Shown in pieces: positions 57,364-64,000 of a stretch of 64,000 nt of DNA. The DNA lies in NCBI RefSeq assembly GCF_024586455.1, contig NC_065919.1, positions 14,114,368 to 14,178,367 on the forward strand, written 5' to 3'. Below the pieces are notes generated by a model. The model was not told the origin of the DNA. It saw nothing but the letters and a program-made list of their open reading frames with translations, and did no database searches. The position numbers and the translations under genes are program-made. Origin of the DNA: Bactrocera neohumeralis (Eukaryota > Arthropoda > Insecta > Diptera > Tephritidae). Positions within the stretch are counted from its first letter, which is position 1. Each line of letters opens with the position of its first letter.

Positions 57364-57673
57364 TTAAGGGGTTATATACAGTTAGGAGGTCGAAAAAAGG
57401 CATTTTTCAAGAATTTTTTTCCGACCGATCGGTTCAGCCGTTCTGAGAAATCTTGCTCACCGACTTTGAAAACACCGTTTCGAGAAAAACGAGTTTAAAG
57501 TTTTGAAAGCACTTTACATGTAGTCGGCGCGCCTTCACTAATGTGTCTATAACTTCGAAAATATTCGTCGGATCGACTTAAAATTTTGTGTGTGTATACT
57601 CAGATATATATATATTAAGAAACGAAAAAAAAAATCGATTTTTTGAAAATCCTAACTGTATATAACCCCTTAA
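57364..57673. mobile_element. TTAA-flanked MITE with perfect 23-bp inverted ends
   Basis: TTAAGGGGTTATATACAGTT and onward to AGGA at the left is a perfect inverse of the right end, TCCTAACTGTATATAACCCC then TTAA. The TTAA at each end fits the target duplication of piggyBac-type elements. The interior of about 260 bases is non-coding, with TTTCGAGAAAAACGAG and TATAACTTCGAAAATATTCG. Perfect ends suggest recent movement. Confidence 0.85.
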
Positions 57674-57724
57674 AGCCATGTAAACTTCTTCTTCAGATGG
57701 CTAATTGCAATGAAACGTCTGGGT

Positions 57725-57962
57725 TTCGTAATACAAGGTATGTTCCAAAGTAAACAGGACTTAAAAAAAAAAACAGAACAAATGGTTTTTTCGGCAAAAT
57801 CAATTTATTTTATCCAAAATAGTCCCCTTCTGCTTCAATTCAGGTTTTTGCACGGTCCAAAAGCTTGGCGAACGAGTGTTTTAGCTCGTTGGCCGGTACG
57901 GCCGCCAGTATGTCGGTGCAAGCCTTTTGAACGGCCTCTTCCGAAAACCAATGGTTTAGTTT
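57725..57962 (-). pseudogene. Mariner transposase C-terminal fragment with terminal repeat
   Basis: The minus strand reads HWFSEEAVQKACTDILAAVP, ANELKHSFAKLLDRAKT and CIEAEGDYF, the C-terminal end of a mariner transposase. It is followed by an end repeat beginning at TA (57731-57732): CAAGGTATGTTCCAAAGTAA. The rest of the element is missing; the LINE relic abuts it. Confidence 0.72.
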
Positions 57963-58610
57963 GCAGCTGTACGTAAGGAGCTTGAAATGCCGTCCCACAG
58001 TTCCCTTATACCGAGTTGCTGACGAGTGCACTCAAAGAGCAAGAGCGAAAGTTCGACTGTCTGTTGTGATTGCAGCTTCTCGACAACGAACTCTCCTTGT
58101 GTTTGCTAACGTGCATTTTTTACTGCACAGAGGCGAGTGCGTATCTTGGCTGCAAAAAGATGGTGGTCCGAGTCAATGTTAAGACTTCGGAGCGTACGCA
58201 CGTCTAAAACACTGAAGACATGTCTTCCGCCTATCAAATCATGATCGATCTGGTTGGTGGCTTTTCGATCCGGAGTTTGGTGAATTTTTCCATGCTGGAA
58301 TCTAGTACCAGAAAACCATATTTTGGGCACCGGCGAAGTCGATCAGCCTCAACACATTTGGCGACGTTTCATCATGGAAGCTGAATTTTCGACTGTTTTG
58401 TCAAAGATACCTTCCTTGCCCAACCTGGCGTTAAAGTCATTTTTTGACATCATAGCGGGGCAATTCTCATACAAAGAGAATACTTGGTCTACGACTGGAA
58501 GTCGTGAACTGCTTGAGCCATATGTAATGGATCGTCTCTGACCACTCGTAAGTGAAATCACTCGGAGAACTTTCCTCACTTGCGTGAACTTCTACACTGG
58601 AGCCATGTGT
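57963..58610 (-). pseudogene. RTE-like LINE endonuclease relic, second copy
   Basis: The minus strand reads ENCPAMMSKNDFNARLGKEG, SASMM, then LDSSMEKFTKLR, IEKPPTRSI, DMSSVF.TCVRSEVL, RTTIF and a final GIRELWDGISNSLRTAA near 57990. This aligns with 54990-55450 of the plus-strand relic. It is in the opposite orientation, 3 kb away, with more decay. Confidence 0.75.
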
Positions 58611-60195
58611 CCTCCAAGCTTATCGCTTATACTTATATAAGGGTGTTTGCTTTAAAACTTTTTTTTTTGTTTTTAATGGACACATTTGTTTTTTTAATCT
58701 TGAGAAAAAATTCTGGAAATTTGAGCTCTTAGTTTTGACTTTAACTTCTTTTTTTATCTTTCACGTTTTCCAAATAATTTTGAAAATATTGAGTAAACGA
58801 CTGGATTTATCGAAAAACTTCCTAAGGAGGAGTTGTGGGAAATTAAATTTCGGACAAAAATATCTGAACGCTATTGTCATACAAGTGCTTTTTTCCAGAG
58901 ATAAATGCGATTTTTAAAGAAAAATCAAACAGAACAGTAAATAGAGCAATCAAAGTAACTAACCCGAGGCTGCGCTAGGTAAGACAGCAGACAAATTCCG
59001 CAGTGAGATAAAAGACATCGATTTGTGATTTTTTATAGTAATTGTGGTTGGTTTAAATAAAAAATTGATATAAAATTATTGAAACAAGTTTCAGATACAA
59101 AAATTATATTATTTGTACAATTTTTATTAAATCTGTTTTATCTCCGAAATTTAATTTCATACAACTTTGCTTAGGAGTTTTCGATAAAACCTTGGTATTT
59201 TCGAACTGCGGTCGCCAAGCTTTAATTGTTTTTTAATTATTATTATGTAATGAAGACACTGAGGTATAAAAATTATATTTGGCACAGGGCAAAAATTTCC
59301 ACGAAGAAAGAAGACAGCTCGTGTATTAGAGGACATGTTAGACTAAGTATTCACAATATGGTGTAGCTTGTTCGATTCTATACCTACGGAGGTATGTGTT
59401 TGTACCCTTAAATTCAACTCCGACGACTACAGCGGAGACAAAAACCCCACGAGCAGTGTCGATCCTCAAACTGAGAGCTAAATGAATAAATGAGTTAGTA
59501 ATATGAAAATTTACGACACCTCACTGCCACTAGCAATACGAGCAGTGAACGAAAAGTGAATAAAAGCAAACCCAGAAGAAATGCTATTTAGTTCAATGGG
59601 AAAGCCAACAAAGCGAACGAAATTGTGCAGCCACAATAGACAGCGCCGCGGGACAAACCAAAGCTGCAAGTCAAGCAGCAGCCAAACATTAAGTGGTAGC
59701 AATGAGTAGTTGTTGCCGCAGCCGCCGAATGCACAAACGGTTAAACTCATTTAGATGCTAAATGTAAAAAGCCGAAAGCGAGCAGCCACGAAGTTTAGCA
59801 AATGACACAAAATTTGAAGGAAAAACAAAGCTGAAAGATGAGGAAATACCGCAGCGGCAATCCGCATAAACACTTGTCGGCTGCAAACAGCACACTGCGC
59901 CGCATTCTTTTGTTGATCGCACTCTTTTTGATGCTTCGACGGCAGCTTGCGGCACTAGCGCTTACTAAAAATGTTTTCGGCTGAGTCGATAAATGTAGCA
60001 AACTTTAAGAGGAAGATGCAGTAAAAAAAGCGTAATGCGACTAAGTTCAGGGACATGACAGCGGTTTTTAAACAGGAAGAAATATAAGCGAATAATGTTA
60101 GATTTGAATGTAGAGTTTGGAAAAATATCACCAACTTCGCACCAGCTTCATCGTTTTAATTTATCGTCAGCCATCGGACTAATTCAAGGAATGAT
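58611..60195. other. Intergenic DNA, no supported gene
   Basis: AT-rich until 59250. Bases 59460-60060 are more balanced, with CAGC-rich text and overlapping minus-strand frames (59511-60001) that I do not recognise. The composition change could mark a UTR or regulatory block. Confidence 0.4.
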
Positions 60196-60199
60196 TTAT

Positions 60200-62090
60200 G
60201 GTACTCTTTTAGAAAACCACATGGAGAATGTGTATTATCTTTCGGAAGCACATTTTTTGAAGATTATTCTCTCAAATGCTGGTCGCGACTACGTTTCAGA
60301 TGGTCCACCGTTGAGTCAAATTTTTGATGACTTGTTCGAACATTTGTTCCCAGGCCTGAATAGAAGCGGGAGTGTCCACATAGACTTTAGTATTTATATA
60401 TTCTCACAGGAAAAGTTTGTCGGTGTAATATCACAAGATTTTGGTTGCCAAACGATCGGTTCAAAACGTGAAATTATCTGCTCACTGAAGTGTTCCCTCA
60501 ATAAATCCATTGGTTGATGCGATGTGTGGGAAGTGGTGCCGTCTTGTTGAAACCAAATGTCGCCAAGATTACGAGCTTCAATTTCAGGCATCAAATAGAC
60601 GGTTATCAAAGCGCGATAATGGTCACCATTGACGGTTACGTTCTCACCGATATCATATTTGAAGAAATATAGACCCGGCCCACAAACCACACCAAACCGT
60701 TGTTTTTTCTGGATGAAGTGACAGCTCTAGAATCTCTTCAATCTGCTCTTCGTCCAAAATGCGTCAACTTTGCTTCTTTACATACCCATTGCGCCAGAAA
60801 TGAGCTCCATCGCTGAACAAAATTTGGCTCGAAAACGTCGGATCTTCTTGGAACTTTTCAAGAGCCCATTGAGCGAAGCAATGCCGGTAGGGGAGATCGA
60901 GCGGCTTCAGCTGTCGCACCAGCTGTATTTGTACGCTTTCAACTTAAGATGTCGACGTAAAATGCGCCACGACGTTCCTTACAGGGTTTGTCCGGAAAGT
61001 AATAGGACTGAGTTTCTTCCGCCGCGACTATAATTCAGAGCATGCGCGTTCCGACTGGATTCGGTAGAGTGCGTTTCTGGCTAACGAACAAGCGACAAAC
61101 AATTTCTCGAAACGTGTTTCTGTGAGTGGTGCATGCCGAAAATACAGCGTTCGTTATGGCAGAGCTACGCCATTAAATTCTGTGTAAAACTCGATAAATC
61201 TTCAACAGAAACGTTTGATATGATCAAGCAGGCTTACTCAGATGTTGCTTTAGCAAGAAGTGGTGTGTTTCGGTGGCACCAGACCTTTTTGGAGGGCCGG
61301 GAAGAGGTCGCTGATGAAGACCGGAAGAATGAGCAAATCCAAAATGAAAACGATGCTCATTGTCTTTTTTGACATCAAAAGCATCGTCCACCATGAATTT
61401 GTTTCTCCTGGACAAACCGTCAACGCCAAGTTTTGGATGGAAGTCCTCATGCGACTCAAACGAAGGGTCAATGGGGTCCGGCAAGACATCGCAGCCGATT
61501 GAAAGCTGCACTACGACAACAACCCGGCTCACACCGCCATTCTTGTGAACAGCTTCCTAACTAAGGTCGGCATCCCAACGCTTCCGCAACGATGTGGCCC
61601 ACCGTACTATTTTTGCTTCCTTGCCCGAAAAGGCCGAAGAAAGGCAAACATTTTGAGACGACAGAGGGATCCAAGCAGCATACACCTCCGCTCTCAAGAC
61701 GATTCCTGAGAATGAGAATGGAAATCGCGCTGCCAGCGCTGCATTGACGCAAATGGAGCCTATTATGAAAGTTTTTAAAGAATTGTAACGATTGGTTCAA
61801 TATTTTTTTTTTAATCGACTCAGTCCTATTATTTTCCGGACAAACCCTGTATGTAAAGAATCCGAATCCGAATGTCCGAATTGCTGTGAACGCCGCCGAA
61901 TCAACTCTCCACGGTCTTTGTGTACACTCTCAGCTACGGCTGATATATTTTCTTCACTGTCTACTGGACGTAATCTATTCGGTCGAATATTATCCAATAG
62001 TGAATGCTGGGTCTGAAGATGGGTGATGGTGTTGCGAATAATATGCACAGATGACCATACGTTGCGCGATTCTTTACAGAACATGAATTT
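60200..62090 (-). pseudogene. Tc1/mariner-superfamily transposase relic, split by a nested mariner
   Basis: The minus strand 62084-61850 reads ISAVAESVHKDRGELIRRRS then QQFG, the helix-turn-helix. After the nested element, 60980-60200 continues HLKLKAYKYS, LVRQLKPLDLPYRHCFAQWA, EKFQEDPTFSSQILFSDGAH (first Asp), VNGDHYRALITVYLMPEIEA, LGDIWFQQDGTTSHTSHQ (second Asp), LLREHFSEQIISRF, SCDITPTNF and a tail IQAWEQMFEQVIKNLTQRW. The third catalytic Asp, expected at the TPxD position, is Asn. Same family as 33050-34230. Frameshifts are present on both sides of the insertion. Confidence 0.82.
60982..61849 (+). mobile_element. Nested mariner element, internally deleted, TA duplication
   Basis: Terminal inverted repeats of 31 bases start CAGGGTTTGTCCGGAAAGTA and differ by one base between ends; TA flanks both (60980-60981, 61850-61851). 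The plus strand encodes MPKIQRSLWQSYAIKFCVKL, AYSDVALARSGVFRWHQTFL and EGREEV, then jumps to VHHEFVSPGQTVNAKFWMEV and LHYDNNPAHTAILVNSFL with one catalytic Asp. The part with the first Asp is deleted and the C-terminal half is frameshifted. At 868 bp it is shorter than the roughly 1.3 kb usual for mariners. It lacks a functional transposase but keeps good ends. Confidence 0.9.
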
Positions 62091-62099
62091 CCGTAATAA

Positions 62100-64000
62100 A
62101 GTTGATTTGTAAACGTTGTTCAGACTAATAAGACTCAGGTGTGATCTGCTAAAAAAGGCTATGGAAAAAAGTAACTTAAATCCGCATTAGCGAGAAATGC
62201 TCTACGGATAATTTTGAACAACTTTGGCTTATAGACTATGGGTCTTAAACCGGTTTCAAGCCAGCGATTCTTAAGTCGTAATATGAAATATTTGAGTAAT
62301 CTGTTGTATGATAGATATATGTTTTATGTTTGTTATACCATCTTAGCAATTCTGACAAATGATCGATGGAGTATCAAAATGCATCTACTTATTAAATTTC
62401 ATTCAGATATCTCAAAAACAGACGACAAAAATTTTATAACCCCAAAAAAACTTCCCCTTAAAGCTCACCGGCTCGAAACCGTTTTTTGATCCATAGTCTC
62501 TTAGGCAAAGTTGTTCAGAATGAACTGCACAACATTTCCCGCATACACAATTTTTCCGTTTTTTTATCTCACTGAAAATCAATCCGCTCTTATTTCTATG
62601 CTAAACATCTAAACCTAAATATGAGCTCATAAATGCTGCTTAATGATTATATGTATATGTATGTATTAATATATACTCTATATACATATATACAATTATT
62701 CTCCTTACCAATTTTTTGTTAGAGCTACACATTATCTTCAAAATACTTTTTATAATTTTTTTTGTACGCTTCAAATGTTTTTTTTTCTTCGTTCTGCTGC
62801 CATTGCTCCCAAATCTTCTTTGCAGCGAACCGAAAATTTTCCCACACCATGCTTAGTCGATACATTTAGTTAAAGCAACTATAACCGCAACCGCGAAAGC
62901 CACAAAAGCGGCAGAGGTGATGCCAATGTTGCGTTAAGACTACGCATGCGCGCACACGCTCCGCATACACACACACACACACATGGAGAAGAACGACATG
63001 CATGCAGCAGATATTTAATCGCGCTTTGAATGCGGCGGCATTGTTTTATGTAAGCAATCGCTGAAGCCGCCACAGCAGCTGTAACAACAACAGCAACAAG
63101 AAGTAGAAGAGCTACACAACAATAATAACAACAGCAACACTAGTTCATTATGAACGGTAACGGCGAAATTAAATGCAACAATAACACAAGCAGCGAAAAC
63201 AAATCGTAAATATAAGCAAACACTTTTTTCGCACACAATCAGCGGCGGCAGCAGCAACAGCAGCAACAACAATAATGCCAACAATAGCAAGAGCAACAAC
63301 AGCGGTGGCTGACTAAAGAGCGACCAACTCCACTCTGTCAGGTCAATGGTTTTGCCATTTTATCGCTAAATCATCTGGTAATCATTACTTATAAGTGTTG
63401 CAGCGTGGCTGCTGCTGCTGCTGCTGCGCCACAAACGTGTTGCGGTAAATTACCGAACAATAAAAACAATAAACTTAACCATGACAACAATAACAACAAC
63501 AACAAGTTAACATAACAACAACGTTAAAGTTACAAAGGAGCTGAATTATTGGCTTTAAAGTGGCAACACGCAAAAAGCGCATTAGAATTAGTGGCTGCTA
63601 TTGTTGTTGTTGCTGTTGTTGACGCTGTTGCTTTTATTGCTATTATGGCTAATGTTTATATTCTTGATGCACACGCTTTCAGTGAATTTTATAAATTGCT
63701 TTTCTGCATTGTTGCCGCTGTTGTTGCGTTGTTGTTTTTGTGCGCGCTCTTCTTCTTATCACTCACTTGTAAACGGTGGCATTTCTCCAACAACAATTTC
63801 TTTCAAACACTAATTTCTCAAATTGTTTTATGCACCTAATGTGAGTTTGAGGAGAGGAGAAATGTTGTTGCTGTTCGAAAATGTTTGCGAAAATGTTGCC
63901 AAATGTTTGCGAAATGCGAAATTTCTGTTAAACATTTTAACATTTTGTGGAAGTTGTTGTTTTAGAAAGCGCAAAGTTAGTGGGTGAAATTAGAGTGTGC
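62100..64000. other. Intergenic DNA, GC-richer and CAA/GTT-rich after 62850
   Basis: From 62850 the sequence has CACACA (62968-62983), CAACAACAG and GCGGCGGCAGC tracts (63240-63300), CTGCTGCTGCTGCTGC (63408-63425) and GTTGTT runs. It resembles UTR or regulatory sequence of fly neural or developmental genes and may belong to a gene beyond the right edge. No exon can be fixed. Confidence 0.45.

Noticed and set aside
60095..60517. 140-codon plus-strand frame
   Set aside because: It lies opposite the C-terminal part of the minus-strand transposase relic, which explains the sequence better.

Overview
This window reads as a gene-poor stretch of a higher fly genome. I lean to a tephritid fruit fly (Bactrocera/Zeugodacus/Ceratitis type), but only Diptera is well supported. 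The evidence is: spliced genes with short GT-AG introns and CAG/CAA-rich coding sequence, a divergent insect ionotropic receptor, many decayed mariner/Tc1-type transposons and RTE-like LINE pieces, and AT-rich intergenic DNA full of microsatellites and minisatellites. No bacterial operon, CRISPR array, rRNA or tRNA gene was recognised.

Only two host genes can be supported. (1) A plus-strand C2H2 zinc-finger transcription factor, with coding exons at 23593-24102, 29405-30348, 30821-30967 and 31178-32511, and a 5'UTR-only segment from the acceptor at 23427. All junctions are GT-AG and phase 0. Its first intron is 5.3 kb and holds a LINE fragment, a mariner relic and CAG-rich islands. The conceptual protein is about 978 aa, with His/Gln, Asn, Gly and Ala runs and two adjacent C2H2 fingers near the C-terminus. 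Exons 2 and 4 are each one base short of a multiple of three, with a frame switch in a simple-repeat tract. (2) A plus-strand ionotropic receptor (IR), exons 44458-45063 and 45134-46498, with a 70-nt phase-0 intron and 656 aa. It has a signal peptide, a ligand-binding region, M1, M3 and M4 segments and a poly(A) signal 25 nt after the stop. Nothing links the two genes functionally.

The rest is repeats. 1.9-3.6 kb: GTACTAAAA array. 5.8-7.0 kb: mariner relics carrying two 12-bp minisatellites. 10.5-11.8 kb: 143-bp tandem repeat. 12.9-14.2 kb: TATCGATA-rich tandem repeat. 18.1-19.0 kb: ATCATGTGATG-type repeat. 21.4-23.1 kb: dispersed elements and a TGGCAACCCT array. 24.4-25.4 kb: LINE relic and small array. 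27.5-29.3 kb: dispersed repeat and mariner relic. 33.0-34.2 kb: Tc1/mariner-like transposase relic. 37.0-38.2 kb: AT-rich minisatellite. 39.6-41.0 kb: dispersed repeat, second TGGCAACYCT array, GGATCCTCAAAG array. 43.1-43.8 kb: CTCGAG-containing array and an intact 147-bp mariner MITE. 47.4-48.0 kb: LINE 3' relic. 49.8-52.2 kb: an inverted pair of TGTAAACAAAGG arrays. 54.6-58.6 kb: two RTE-like endonuclease relics, a TTAA-flanked MITE and a mariner tail. 60.2-62.1 kb: a Tc1/mariner-like relic with a second mariner (868 bp, TA duplication, 31-bp inverted repeats) nested in it.

No complete new biological system was found. The observations most worth checking are the paired one-base frame breaks in the zinc-finger gene, the 12-bp arrays that appear to sit at the same internal site of two mariner copies, the nested transposon, the TTAA MITE and its relatives, and the head-to-head minisatellite pair.
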